54,759 bases of DNA from Myxococcales bacterium (lineage in GTDB: Bacteria > Myxococcota > Myxococcia > Myxococcales > 40CM-4-68-19), in the NCBI GenBank assembly GCA_020201435.1, contig JAIVGS010000001.1, positions 1 to 54,759 of the forward strand. Direction: 5' to 3'. How positions within the stretch are numbered: the stretch's first letter is position 1; the number at the start of each line of letters is the position of its first letter. Both the position numbers and the translations under genes were made by a program. Positions 1 to 9,057 of the stretch are shown here, piece by piece. The notes under the pieces are model-generated. The model worked only from the letters and a program-made list of their open reading frames with translations. It searched no databases and was not told the DNA's origin.

Positions 1-650
1 AGGAGCAGCCGGTCCACGGCGGAAAGCGCGCGGGGCATGTCGTTGCGCTCCTGGTAGACGGAGCGCAGGTTCTGCAGCATTCGCACCAGGATCTCGCGCG
101 GCCGGGCGGCGCGAAGGACGCGGGCGTCGAACTTCACCTGATCGCCGACCGCCGCCGCGAGACGGCGCTTGATCTCCTCGAGGCCGAGCAATTGACCGCG
201 GTGGAACGGGTCGACGACCAGCTCGCCGCCGTCGAGCTGCACCTTGCAGAGAAAATGTCCGGGAAATCCCACGCCCTCGACGCGCAGGCCGCAGCGGCGG
301 CCGACCTCCATGTAGACGATGCAGAGCGTGAGCGGAATGCCGGTCCGCCGGTCGAGGACCTCGTTCAGGAAGCTGTTGCGCGGGTCGTAATAGTCGTTGC
401 GGTTGCCGCTGTAGCCGAGCTCGTGGAAGAGATAGCTGTTGAGGCGCCCGACCTTGCGCTCCGGGCTTGCCCCCGACGGCAACCCGTCCTGCACGCCCTG
501 CGCGAGCCGGTCGAGCAGCCTCAGGTAGTGCCCTTCGTCGAGGTCCGGATACTCCTCGCGCGCGACCGCCAGCGACGCCCGGGCGAGGTCGATGGGGTCC
601 TGCGCCACGAAGCGCTGCAAGAGCCGCCGCGATGTATCCGCTCCATCCAT
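1..650 (-). CDS. SirB1/transglutaminase-like family protein (3' end outside window)
   Basis: Reverse-strand translation MDGADTSRRLLQRFVAQDPIDLARASLAVAREEYPDLDEGHYLRLLDRLA...GIPLTLCIVYMEVGRRCGLRVEGVGFPGHFLCKV...VVDPFHRGQLL is typical of the SirB1 N-terminal/transglutaminase-like family; open to window edge. Confidence 0.85.
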   Translation of the reverse strand, partial: MDGADTSRRLLQRFVAQDPIDLARASLAVAREEYPDLDEGHYLRLLDRLAQGVQDGLPSGASPERKVGRLNSYLFHELGYSGNRNDYYDPRNSFLNEVLDRRTGIPLTLCIVYMEVGRRCGLRVEGVGFPGHFLCKVQLDGGELVVDPFHRGQLLGLEEIKRRLAAAVGDQVKFDARVLRAARPREILVRMLQNLRSVYQERNDMPRALSAVDRLL

Positions 651-1799
651 TCAGAAGGCCTCGTTGATCAACCTCTCGAAATCGACTTCGGTCACAGGCC
701 GCGGGTTCGACTGGTGGCAGGCATCGGCCAGCGCTTTCTCGACCAGCTGCGGGATCATCTCGCGTTTCACCCCCGCTTGCGAGAGCTTGCGCGGCAGTCC
801 ACAGGCGACGCGGATGTCGTCGACGATCTCGGCGCACAGGTGCGCCCGCTCCGGGACGCTCATCTTCGGGTCCGCTCCGAGCGCGACCGCGGCTTCGGCG
901 AGCCGGGCCTCCGCGGCCATCCGGTTGAAGCTCACGACCGTCGGCAGCATCAGCGAATTCGCGAGGCCGTGGTGCGTGCCGGCGACCGGCGTGAGCGCAT
1001 GCGCGACCGAATGACAGGCCCCCAGGCCCTTCTGGAAGGCGATCGCGCCGAACGCCGAGCCGAGCAGCATCTGCTCGCGGGCTTCGAGGTCCTTGCCGTT
1101 CTGGACGGCCTTCTTCAGGTTCGCCGCGATGCGCTTGAGACCGTCGATGGCGATCGCGTCGGCGAGCGGGTGGTCACCTTTGGCTACATAGGCCTCCAGG
1201 TTGTGCGTCAGCGCGTCCATGCCGGTCGCCGCGGTGATGAACGGCGGCAGCCCGACGGTCAGCTCGGGATCGAGGATCGCGGCCCTGGCCATCAGGTGCG
1301 GAGAGAAGATGACCGTCTTGGTCCCGTCGATGACCAGCACCGTGCTGCGGCCGACTTCCGACCCGGTTCCCGCGGTCGTCGGCACCTGGATGATGGGTGG
1401 GACGTTCGGCGTGATGCGCGCGTCGCCGCCCTTGGCGTCGTCGTACTGCGCGAGCGGCGGCTGGTGGTTGACGAGCAGCGCGATCGCTTTCGCCATGTCG
1501 AGGGAGGCCCCGCCTCCGACGCCGAGGACGCTGTCGGCGTTCTGCGCCCGGTAGGCCTCGATGCCTTTGAGGGCATCCGCATCGGTCGGATTGGCCGCGA
1601 AATCGGTGAAGATCGGCGCCTTGATCCCCGCCTGCTCGAGCAGCGGTGCGACGAAGCGCAACAGCCCCGCCTGCAGGATGCCCTTGTCGGTCACCAGCAG
1701 GGGCCGCGAGGCGCCCACCCGCTTCAGCTCGTTTGGCAGCTCCTTGATCGCGCCGCGGCCGTAGACGATCCGCGTCGGAAAGCTCATTACGCTCGCCAT
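651..1799 (-). CDS. Iron-containing alcohol dehydrogenase
   Basis: 382 aa; GVGGGASLDMAKAIA, PTTAGTGSEV and HGLANSLMLPTVVSFN motifs of Fe-ADH. Confidence 0.93.
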   Translation of the reverse strand: MASVMSFPTRIVYGRGAIKELPNELKRVGASRPLLVTDKGILQAGLLRFVAPLLEQAGIKAPIFTDFAANPTDADALKGIEAYRAQNADSVLGVGGGASLDMAKAIALLVNHQPPLAQYDDAKGGDARITPNVPPIIQVPTTAGTGSEVGRSTVLVIDGTKTVIFSPHLMARAAILDPELTVGLPPFITAATGMDALTHNLEAYVAKGDHPLADAIAIDGLKRIAANLKKAVQNGKDLEAREQMLLGSAFGAIAFQKGLGACHSVAHALTPVAGTHHGLANSLMLPTVVSFNRMAAEARLAEAAVALGADPKMSVPERAHLCAEIVDDIRVACGLPRKLSQAGVKREMIPQLVEKALADACHQSNPRPVTEVDFERLINEAF

Positions 1800-1808
1800 G
1801 GTGTCTCC

Positions 1809-3164
1809 CTAGATGATCTCGAAATACCGCTCCAGCTCCCACCTCGTCACTGCGCTTTCGAACTGCCGGCACTCCCAGTCGCGGGTGCGCACGTAGTGGT
1901 CGACGAACTGCTCGCCGAGGATCTCGCGCGCTTCCCTCGAGGCCGCGAGCGCTTCGGTCGCAAGCCGCAGCGTCGACGGCAGCGGCCTGGCTTTCGCATC
2001 ATAACCGTTGCCGACCGTCTCGGCCGGGAGCGGCAGCTCGTTCTCGACGCCGTACAGGCCCGACGCGACGCTCGCCGCCATCGCGACGTAGGCGTTCATG
2101 TCGGCCGCGGCGAAGCGGTATTCGACGCGGGTCGAGCCGGGCGAGCCCGGGATCACCCGCAGCGCGGTGGTGCGGTTCTCCACCCCCCAGGTCGCCATCG
2201 TCGGGCTCCACGCGCCGCGGACCATCCGCTTGTACGAGTTGACCGTCGGGGCGATCAGCGCGGTCATCGCCGGCATCAGCGCCACCTGGCCGGCGACGTA
2301 GTGCGCCATCAGCTTGCTCATGCCCTTCATGCCGCGGCCGTCGTGGAAGAGCGGCTCGCCCTGCAGCGACCAGAGCGACTGGTGGAGGTGGCCCGAGCAG
2401 CCCGGGAGGTCCTTGTTCCACTTGGCCATGAAGCACGGCATCACGCCGTGGCGGGCGCAGATCTCCTTGGTCGCCGTCTTGAACAGCGCGGCCTTGTCGG
2501 CGGCGCGCAGGAGCGAGTCGTACTTCAGCGCCGCCTCGTACACCCCCGGGCCGGTCTCGGTGTGGAAGCCCTCGATCTCGATGTCGAACGCGTCGAGGCC
2601 GTCCTGCAGCGCATGGACGAGCGGCGCGTTCTCCGACGAGCGGAGCCACGAGTAGCCGAACATCCCCGGCGTCAAAGGTGTGAGGTTTGCATACCCCTTC
2701 TCGCGGACGGATTCCGGCGTCTCCTTGAACATGAAGAACTCGTATTCGCTGGAGCACTTGACGGCGAACCCGAGCGAGCGCGCCTTCTGGTCGACCTTCT
2801 GCAGAAGCTGCCGCGGCGAGACCGGGATCTCGAAATCGAGCAGGAACGCGGCGGTGGCCTCCTCCCACGGGATGCGCCGGTAGGTGGAGAGATCGACGGT
2901 CGCGTGCGCGTCCGGATACCCCGAGTGCCAGCCGGTGACGCTGGCGTTGTCGTAGAGCTGGTCGCCGCTGTCCCAGCCGAAGATCACGTCGCAGAAGCCG
3001 AGGCCGGACTCGGCGACGCCCCAGAACTTGTCGAGCGAGACGTACTTTCCGCGCAGCACGCCGTCGATGTCGAACCCGCCCAGCTTGACCTTGCGGATCC
3101 CGTTCTCCTTGAACTTCTCGCGCAGTTGCTCGATCTGCGCGGCCCGCGACTTGGGTGTGTCCAT
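1809..3164 (-). CDS. Glutamine synthetase-family ligase (gamma-glutamyl-amine synthetase-like)
   Basis: 451 aa; GS catalytic motifs (SSEYEFFMF, HTETGPGVYEAAL, GCSGHLHQSLW, NRTTALRVIPGSPGSTRVEYR); distinct from canonical GlnA at 16106. Confidence 0.9.
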   Translation of the reverse strand: MDTPKSRAAQIEQLREKFKENGIRKVKLGGFDIDGVLRGKYVSLDKFWGVAESGLGFCDVIFGWDSGDQLYDNASVTGWHSGYPDAHATVDLSTYRRIPWEEATAAFLLDFEIPVSPRQLLQKVDQKARSLGFAVKCSSEYEFFMFKETPESVREKGYANLTPLTPGMFGYSWLRSSENAPLVHALQDGLDAFDIEIEGFHTETGPGVYEAALKYDSLLRAADKAALFKTATKEICARHGVMPCFMAKWNKDLPGCSGHLHQSLWSLQGEPLFHDGRGMKGMSKLMAHYVAGQVALMPAMTALIAPTVNSYKRMVRGAWSPTMATWGVENRTTALRVIPGSPGSTRVEYRFAAADMNAYVAMAASVASGLYGVENELPLPAETVGNGYDAKARPLPSTLRLATEALAASREAREILGEQFVDHYVRTRDWECRQFESAVTRWELERYFEII

Positions 3165-3225
3165 GGCCGAAGAGCGTCGGCGGGACGGCGCTGCGCGTCA
3201 AGCCCGCACGACTTAGAATGTGTGC

Positions 3226-3903
3226 ATGTCCGGCCTGCTGATCGTTCAGACGGGAACAACGCACCTGCACGGCGACTACCCGGCGTGGTTCGAGCGCGCG
3301 CTGGGCCGTTCGATGCCGGTCGTCCGCGCCCACCAGGGCGAGAAGCTCGAGTCCGGGCTCGCCCGCTTTCGGCCGAAGGGGATCATCGTCACCGGCTCGC
3401 CGTTGAGCGTGACGGAAAAAGTGCCGTGGATGCTGGAGCTTGGCGAGTCGCTCCTGCGCGTCGAGGTCCCTGTGCTCGGCGTCTGCTTCGGTCACCAGCT
3501 TCTCGCCCGGGTGGCGGGCGGCGGCGTGGTCCTGAATCCGCGCGGACGCGAGATCGGCACGGTTTCCGTCAAGCTGACGCCCGCGGGCCGAAAGGACCCT
3601 CTGTTTGCGTGGGCGACGTCGGACGAGATCGACGTCCAGGCGACCCACCTCGACGCCGTCGACCCGGTGCCGCCGGCGGCGACGATCCTCGCCTCCAACG
3701 AGAACAGCGCGGTGCAGGCTTTCCGCCTCTCGGAGACGATCGCCGGCGTCCAGTTCCATCCCGAGCTGTCCGCGGCGGCGATGAGAGACTTGATCATGTC
3801 GCGCAAGGAGAAGCTGCTCGCCGAAGGCCGCGATCCCTCGAAGATCGAGGTCCACGAAGTCGCCGCCGGCAAGATCCTGCGCGCATTCGCCGGAAGCCTC
3901 TAA
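3226..3903 (+). CDS. Class I glutamine amidotransferase
   Basis: GVCFGHQLLA nucleophile elbow and GVQFHPE His-x-Glu; ATG 3226 preferred over GTG 3220 because TAGAAT ends 6 nt upstream. Confidence 0.9.
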   Translation: MSGLLIVQTGTTHLHGDYPAWFERALGRSMPVVRAHQGEKLESGLARFRPKGIIVTGSPLSVTEKVPWMLELGESLLRVEVPVLGVCFGHQLLARVAGGGVVLNPRGREIGTVSVKLTPAGRKDPLFAWATSDEIDVQATHLDAVDPVPPAATILASNENSAVQAFRLSETIAGVQFHPELSAAAMRDLIMSRKEKLLAEGRDPSKIEVHEVAAGKILRAFAGSL

Positions 3904-4030
3904 AAGCAAAAGCGCACCGCGAAGGCGCGAAGACGCGAAGTTTTGGGTTTTGCGCTCATTGGCGGTTGTGCTCCCAACCCAACCCCTTCGCGCCTTCGCG
4001 TCTTCGCGGTGCGCAGTTGTAGTTAGCGGG
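3904..4030. repeat. Palindromic intergenic element copy 1 (CGCGAAGR octamer arms)
   Basis: Left arm 3912-3940 GCGCACCGCGAAGGCGCGAAGACGCGAAG; right arm 3986-4014 reverse complement GCGCACCGCGAAGACGCGAAGGCGCGAAG; AAGCAAAA (3904-3911) directly follows TAA stop 3901-3903. Confidence 0.9.
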
Positions 4031-5065
4031 TCACGGTCGAACTTCGTAGAGCACGTGAAATGAGAGCAATTCCATGTGGACGTCGGAAAAGCCGGCGGCG
4101 GTGCAGAGGTGGCGCATGCGGGATTCGGTGAGGCCGAAGGTGCCGAGGCCCTCGCCGCCTTGGGCGAGCGAGACGCTCATGCAGTAGAGGAGGCTGAAAC
4201 CCCAGCGGACGAGCGTCAGCGGGCCCGAGTTCGCGTCGGGATCTTCCTCGCTGCGGACCTCGAACGCGAGCCAGCGGCCGTGCGGCGAGAGCGCCTCGTG
4301 GATGGCGGAGGCGAGCTCGAGCGGACGGGCCGCGTCGTGGACGACGTCGAAGGTCAGCGCGAGGTCCATTCGCGGCAGGCCGGCGGAGGCGTCCCGCGCC
4401 TCGAAATGGACGCGATCGGAAAGGCCCGCTTCCGCCGCCTTTCGCTGCGCGGCCTCGACGTTGGGTGGGTGAACGTCGTACCCGACGAAGCGCGCGTTCG
4501 GAAAGGCTTTTGCGAGCGTGAAGATGGCGCGGCCGCGCCCGCAGCCGATGTCGGCGACGAGGCCGCCGCCCTGCAGCAGGCCCCGAACCGCCGGGACGCG
4601 CGGCAGCCACTCGGAGACGAGCTGCGTCTCATAGAGGCCGGCCATGTCGCGCTCCATTCCTTCCCACGCGTCGGGCGGGTAGGCGTCGGCGGGAATGCCC
4701 TTGCCGGTCACGAACGCCTCGCGCAGCCAGGGCATCGTCGCGATCATCCCGAGCAGCATCTGCAGCGTCCCGCCCATGAACACGCCGCCGCCTTCGTGGG
4801 CGAGCACTTCGGCCTGCGGCGGCGGCAGCTCGTACTTGCCGTCCCGATGGTCGACGTACCCGGCCGCTGCCATCGCGTGCAGCCACTCGCGGGCGTAGCG
4901 CGGATGGATCGATGTCCGTTGCGCGAGGTCCTCGGGCGAGGCCGGCCCTTTGGCGAGGGCGGAAAAGAGACCGAGGCGGTCGCCGATCCCGGCCAGCAGC
5001 GCGGCGACACCGCGGCCCGCGTCGGAGGCGAGCCTGAGCGCGAACTTGACCTCGGGCGAGGCCAT
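4031..5065 (-). CDS. SAM-dependent methyltransferase with N-terminal dimerisation/winged-helix domain
   Basis: LVADIGCGRGRAIFTLAKAFPNARFVGYDVHPPNVEAA motif I/II; N-terminal wHTH region as in small-molecule O-methyltransferases. Confidence 0.85.
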   Translation of the reverse strand: MASPEVKFALRLASDAGRGVAALLAGIGDRLGLFSALAKGPASPEDLAQRTSIHPRYAREWLHAMAAAGYVDHRDGKYELPPPQAEVLAHEGGGVFMGGTLQMLLGMIATMPWLREAFVTGKGIPADAYPPDAWEGMERDMAGLYETQLVSEWLPRVPAVRGLLQGGGLVADIGCGRGRAIFTLAKAFPNARFVGYDVHPPNVEAAQRKAAEAGLSDRVHFEARDASAGLPRMDLALTFDVVHDAARPLELASAIHEALSPHGRWLAFEVRSEEDPDANSGPLTLVRWGFSLLYCMSVSLAQGGEGLGTFGLTESRMRHLCTAAGFSDVHMELLSFHVLYEVRP

Positions 5066-5066
5066 C

Positions 5067-5732
5067 TCAGGCGGGCTCGTTCAAGAGGTTTTCGATGCAG
5101 AGGTCGAGGCGGCGGCGGAACTCGTCGCTGCTGCCGACGAACTGCAGGCCGGCGCCCGGCGTGCGGCCGAGCCTGGCCGCCTGATCGGGCGTGAGGCTCT
5201 GGATCACCTCGGCGTCGGTCTTCGCCGGGACCATTCCGTCGGGCAACTCGAGGAGCAGCTCGACCACGTCGCGCAGCGGCGGCGGTTTGGCCGTGGCCAC
5301 GAAGATGCCGCCGCGGCTGATGTTTTCCGAGTAGGCGACGAGGAACTCGCGGGGCGATGCCCAGCCGACCTGGAGGCGCGTCTTGACGCGCGGGAACGCG
5401 CGTTTGACCGGGTTGCCGCCGCCGCCGCGATCGTTCAAGAGCGCGTCGAGCGCGGTGCGACTTGCTTCGTCCATCGAGTCGAAGCGCGCCCAGAAACCGG
5501 CTTCCTTCCCTTTGTCGCCCGGCATCACCCGCTCGGTGATGACGCCTTTCGCCTGCACCGGCTGCGGCGCGCCCGGCAGCGTCAGCGTGAGCGAGAGGAC
5601 CGAGCCCTCCTTGGGCGTGACGAAGCCGCGCACGAAGACGCCCTCGGCGTTGAGGCGGCTGCTGGTGGTCTGCATCGTCAGGCCGCCGCCGGAATAGCGG
5701 ACCGGTACGACGATCGGGAGCGTCTCGGCCAT
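5067..5732 (-). CDS. PilZ-domain protein (two PilZ-like modules)
   Basis: RAFPRVKTRLQVGWASPREFLVAYSENISRGGIFVATAKP is a PilZ signature; translated from MAETLPIVVPVRYSGGG; longer ORF upstream is spurious. Confidence 0.85.
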   Translation of the reverse strand: MAETLPIVVPVRYSGGGLTMQTTSSRLNAEGVFVRGFVTPKEGSVLSLTLTLPGAPQPVQAKGVITERVMPGDKGKEAGFWARFDSMDEASRTALDALLNDRGGGGNPVKRAFPRVKTRLQVGWASPREFLVAYSENISRGGIFVATAKPPPLRDVVELLLELPDGMVPAKTDAEVIQSLTPDQAARLGRTPGAGLQFVGSSDEFRRRLDLCIENLLNEPA

Positions 5733-5737
5733 CGCGT

Positions 5738-6493
5738 TCACGATAGCACGGCGATCTCGCCCTCGACCTGCATACCCGCGGGGGAAGCGGCGCAGCGCAC
5801 GGCGGCGACCGTCACACCGGCTCGCACCGCCCGCCGCAGCGCCGCGGCGAAGATCGGATCGATCTCCTCGTCGGGCGCGACCGCCGAGACGTCGCCGCGC
5901 TGGGCGCAGAACACGATCGCGCAGCGCCGGCCCCGGCGGGCGAGGCTCGAGAGCAGCGCGAGGTGCCGCGCTCCGCGCTCGGTCGGCGCGTCCGGAAAGA
6001 GCGCGATCCCGTCCCGCTGCGCGCCGACGCTCTTCACTTCGCAGAGTATCCGGCCACCGGCTACCGGGTGGCGGCCACCGGCCAGAAGCAGATCGATGCG
6101 ACTGAACCCAACGACGACCTCCCGCTGCACGACCCGGAGGCCTGCCAGCGAGGGAAGCAGGGATCGACGAAGCGCTTCCTCGACGAGGCGTGGCGCACCC
6201 GCGGGATCGAGCGACACCCAGGTGCCATTCCCGGATCTTGCGAGAACGGCCGTGAATCGGGTCTTCCGAACCGGTGGCCGGTCGCCGGTGGCCGGCAGCC
6301 GGACAGCGACGACCGCGACCGTCCGTCCAGGCACGAGCAGATCGAGGCAGCGCCCGCGGTCGGGAACGTGCGCTTCGACGGTGCGGCGGCCGAGGCGACA
6401 GATGGCGAGGAACTTGTTGGGGCGCTCGATCAGGACGGCTTCGATCGCCTCTCCCGGCCAGCGATGCGGTATATCTGTTGCCGTGCTGCTCAA
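5738..6493 (-). CDS. sfsA: Sugar fermentation stimulation protein SfsA-like
   Basis: EAVLIERPNKFLAICRLG...VEAHVPDRGRCLDLLVPG...CEVKSV...GARHLALLSSLARRGRRCAIVFCAQR match SfsA pattern; start (TTG 6493) uncertain. Confidence 0.78.
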   Translation of the reverse strand: MSSTATDIPHRWPGEAIEAVLIERPNKFLAICRLGRRTVEAHVPDRGRCLDLLVPGRTVAVVAVRLPATGDRPPVRKTRFTAVLARSGNGTWVSLDPAGAPRLVEEALRRSLLPSLAGLRVVQREVVVGFSRIDLLLAGGRHPVAGGRILCEVKSVGAQRDGIALFPDAPTERGARHLALLSSLARRGRRCAIVFCAQRGDVSAVAPDEEIDPIFAAALRRAVRAGVTVAAVRCAASPAGMQVEGEIAVLS

Positions 6494-7211
6494 GCTGGCC
6501 CTCTGGCAGGACGTCCAAGAGTACCTCGAAAAGAGGACCGACGTGGCGATCCCCGTGGGCGGCACCGAGCAGCACGGGCCCTCGGGGCCGCTCGGCACCG
6601 ACCTGATCATCGCCGAGGAGCTCGCCAACGACCTCGGCGAGGAGCGCCACACCATGGTCGCGCCGGCGATCGCCTTCGGCGTCTCGCAGGTTCACGGGGC
6701 GTTCCCGGGGACCATCGCGCTCAAGCCGGCGACGCTGCTGGCGGTGGTCACCGACGCGGTCGAGAGCCTCTATCAGCAGGGATTCAGGCGCTTTTTGCTG
6801 GTCAATGCCCACCACGGCTCGAAGGCCACGCTGCAGGCGGCGTGCATGCAGGTGCACGCGTCACTGCCGGAATCGCGCTGCCTCTCGGTCCAGTGGTGGG
6901 ACCTGCCCGAGGTCCGCAGCGTCCTGATGGAGATGTTCGGCGCCCGCGAGGGGCACCACGCGACGCCGGGGGAGCTGTCGATCGTGCGCCGGTTCTATCC
7001 GCGGGCGGTGCTCGACCTGCCGCCGATGGACCGCTTCGAGCCGGTGCCGCAGCTGATCGCGTGGACCGCGCAGGACTTCCGCCAGCGGTATCCCGATGGC
7101 CGCGTCGGGTCCGATCCGTCGCTCTCGTCGGGCTCGGCCGGCGACCGGATCTTCGTCGCCGCGGGGCGCGGCCTCGTCGAAGTGCACCGCCGGCTCGTCG
7201 AAGACCCCTGA
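6483..7211 (+). CDS. Creatininase family protein
   Basis: IPVGGTEQHGPSGPLGTDLIIAEELA...VNAHHGSKATLQAA...GAREGHHATPGELS are creatininase metal-binding motifs; start GTG 6483. Confidence 0.9.
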   Translation: MLLKLALWQDVQEYLEKRTDVAIPVGGTEQHGPSGPLGTDLIIAEELANDLGEERHTMVAPAIAFGVSQVHGAFPGTIALKPATLLAVVTDAVESLYQQGFRRFLLVNAHHGSKATLQAACMQVHASLPESRCLSVQWWDLPEVRSVLMEMFGAREGHHATPGELSIVRRFYPRAVLDLPPMDRFEPVPQLIAWTAQDFRQRYPDGRVGSDPSLSSGSAGDRIFVAAGRGLVEVHRRLVEDP

Positions 7212-7215
7212 GAAC

Positions 7216-9054
7216 ATGCCCGCTTACGCACTCATCGCCGAGCCGGATCCTGCCCAGGCGCAGCTCTACGGCCACATCGCGGCCGCCGAAGGGTTGGAGG
7301 TCAAGCTGGTTCGCGGCGCGGCCGAGGCGCTGGCCTTCGTGCAGCTCGCCGGCGCCCCGGCGCTGACGATCACCGAGCTGTCGCTGGCGGGCACCGACGG
7401 GTTCCAGCTGATCGAGGAGATCCGCAAGCTCGCTTCCGAGGAGCATGCGCCGGTGGTGGCGATCTCGGCCTTTCGCGCCCTGCGCGACACCGCGCTGCGG
7501 CTGCGGGGAGAGCTCGGGATCTCCGCGCTCCTCGCCCGTTCCGCGCCGGCCGATTCGATCCGCCGCGCGGTGAAGAAGGTGCTGGCCGCCTCGCATGCGC
7601 CGCATGGGCCGGCGCCGTCGACCGCGCCGCCGCCGCCGGTCGCGACGCTGCACGGCATCGACGAGGAGCGGGCCGAGGAGATCCGGCTCCATCGCATCGA
7701 CCAGATGGGCCTCGCGGCCGCCGAGCCGGACGCCGAGCTCGACCGGATCGCGGAGGAGACCGCGAAGCGCTTCGGCGTGCCGGCGGCGATGATCTCGCTG
7801 GTCCTCGAGGAAAAGCAGTGGGCGATCGGCGCGCACGGCGTCCCCGACGAGGCTCGAGTGGTCCAGCGCGAACATTCGTTCTGCACCCACGTCGTCCAGG
7901 GCCGCCAGCCGCTGGTGGTGGCGGACGCGGTGCACCATCCCGGGTTCGAGGAGAATCCTCTCGTCCAGAAAGGGCTGGTCGGCAGCTACGCCGGCGCGCC
8001 GCTCGAGACGCCGTCCGGGGACGTGCTCGGAACTCTTTGTATTCTCGACAGAAAACCGCTGGCGGTGACCCCCGAGGACGTCGATGAGCTGGTGCTGCTC
8101 GCGCGCGGAGTGGCCGGCGAGCTCGAGCTGCGCGTGGGGAAGAAGCGGCAGCAGCACGACCTGTCGCTGTTGCCGGAGCCGCTGCGCCGGGAGCTGACCG
8201 CGGTCTCGTATCTCACCGCGGTGCTCGACAACATCGACAACGGCGTCTTCCTCCTCGACGCGCAGCGGAAGGTGATCTTCGCCAACCAGGCGCTGGCGGA
8301 CCTGTTCGGCGTGACTCCGGATTCGCTGATCGGCAGGCACGGCGACGAGGTGGTGCACGAGGCCGCCCAGTCGTCGAGCGATCCCGACGATTTTTTGCGC
8401 AAGCTGAAGGTTTCGCCGGCCGGCGCGTACGCGATCCGCGGCGAGTTCGAGATGGAAAGGCCGCGCCGCCGGTTCCTGCGGTGGATGGCTAAGCCGGTGC
8501 AGCTCGGCGACGGCGTCGGGCAGCTCACCGTGCTGACCGACGTCACCGCGGAGATGGACCTGATCCGCGAGCGGGACCACCTGGCGCGGACCGATCCGAT
8601 CACCGGCCTGATGAACCGGCGCGCGGCGGAGGAAGTGCTGGAGCGGGAAGCATCGCGGGCGCAGCGGTTCGGGTCGCGGATCTCGGTGGCGCTGATCGAT
8701 CTCGACCACTTCAAGCAGGTCAACGATCGATTCGGGCACGCCGCCGGCGACGACGCGCTGCGGGCGACGGCGCAGGTGCTGAACAGCGCGATGCGGGGCG
8801 TCGACGTGGCGGCGCGCTGGGGGGGCGACGAGCTGCTCGCGATCCTGCCGGCCACCGGCCTCGAGGGAGCGCGGTCGTTCGGCGAGCGGGTGCGGGCGGC
8901 GGTCGAGGGCCTCGGCGCGCAGGTGATGCGGGGTGCGACCTTGTCGGTCGGTGTCGCAGAGCTGCAGCCCGGCGAGGACTGGGCGGACGCGGTCCGCCGC
9001 GCCGACGCCAAGCTCTACGAGGCCAAGGACGCCGGCAGAAACCGCGTCGCCTGA
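7216..9054 (+). CDS. Receiver(degenerate)-GAF-PAS-GGDEF diguanylate cyclase
   Basis: N-term REC-like fold, GAF (HSFCTHVVQGRQPLVVADAVHHPGFEENPLV), PAS (VLDNIDNGVFLLDAQRKVIFANQALADLFG), GGDEF (RTDPITGLMNRRAAEEVL...RWGGDELLAILP). Confidence 0.92.
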   Translation: MPAYALIAEPDPAQAQLYGHIAAAEGLEVKLVRGAAEALAFVQLAGAPALTITELSLAGTDGFQLIEEIRKLASEEHAPVVAISAFRALRDTALRLRGELGISALLARSAPADSIRRAVKKVLAASHAPHGPAPSTAPPPPVATLHGIDEERAEEIRLHRIDQMGLAAAEPDAELDRIAEETAKRFGVPAAMISLVLEEKQWAIGAHGVPDEARVVQREHSFCTHVVQGRQPLVVADAVHHPGFEENPLVQKGLVGSYAGAPLETPSGDVLGTLCILDRKPLAVTPEDVDELVLLARGVAGELELRVGKKRQQHDLSLLPEPLRRELTAVSYLTAVLDNIDNGVFLLDAQRKVIFANQALADLFGVTPDSLIGRHGDEVVHEAAQSSSDPDDFLRKLKVSPAGAYAIRGEFEMERPRRRFLRWMAKPVQLGDGVGQLTVLTDVTAEMDLIRERDHLARTDPITGLMNRRAAEEVLEREASRAQRFGSRISVALIDLDHFKQVNDRFGHAAGDDALRATAQVLNSAMRGVDVAARWGGDELLAILPATGLEGARSFGERVRAAVEGLGAQVMRGATLSVGVAELQPGEDWADAVRRADAKLYEAKDAGRNRVA

Positions 9055-9057
9055 GAC

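Noticed and set aside
3912-4014. CRISPR-like repeat array from CGCGAAGR octamers
   Set aside because: Units are 8 nt without unique spacers and form inverted arms; not a CRISPR.
192-4022. 1276-aa plus-strand ORF
   Set aside because: Antisense to SirB1-like, Fe-ADH and GS genes with strong homology motifs; composition (Arg/Asp/Val-rich) typical of GC-driven shadow ORFs; its end covers a genuine amidotransferase in another frame.
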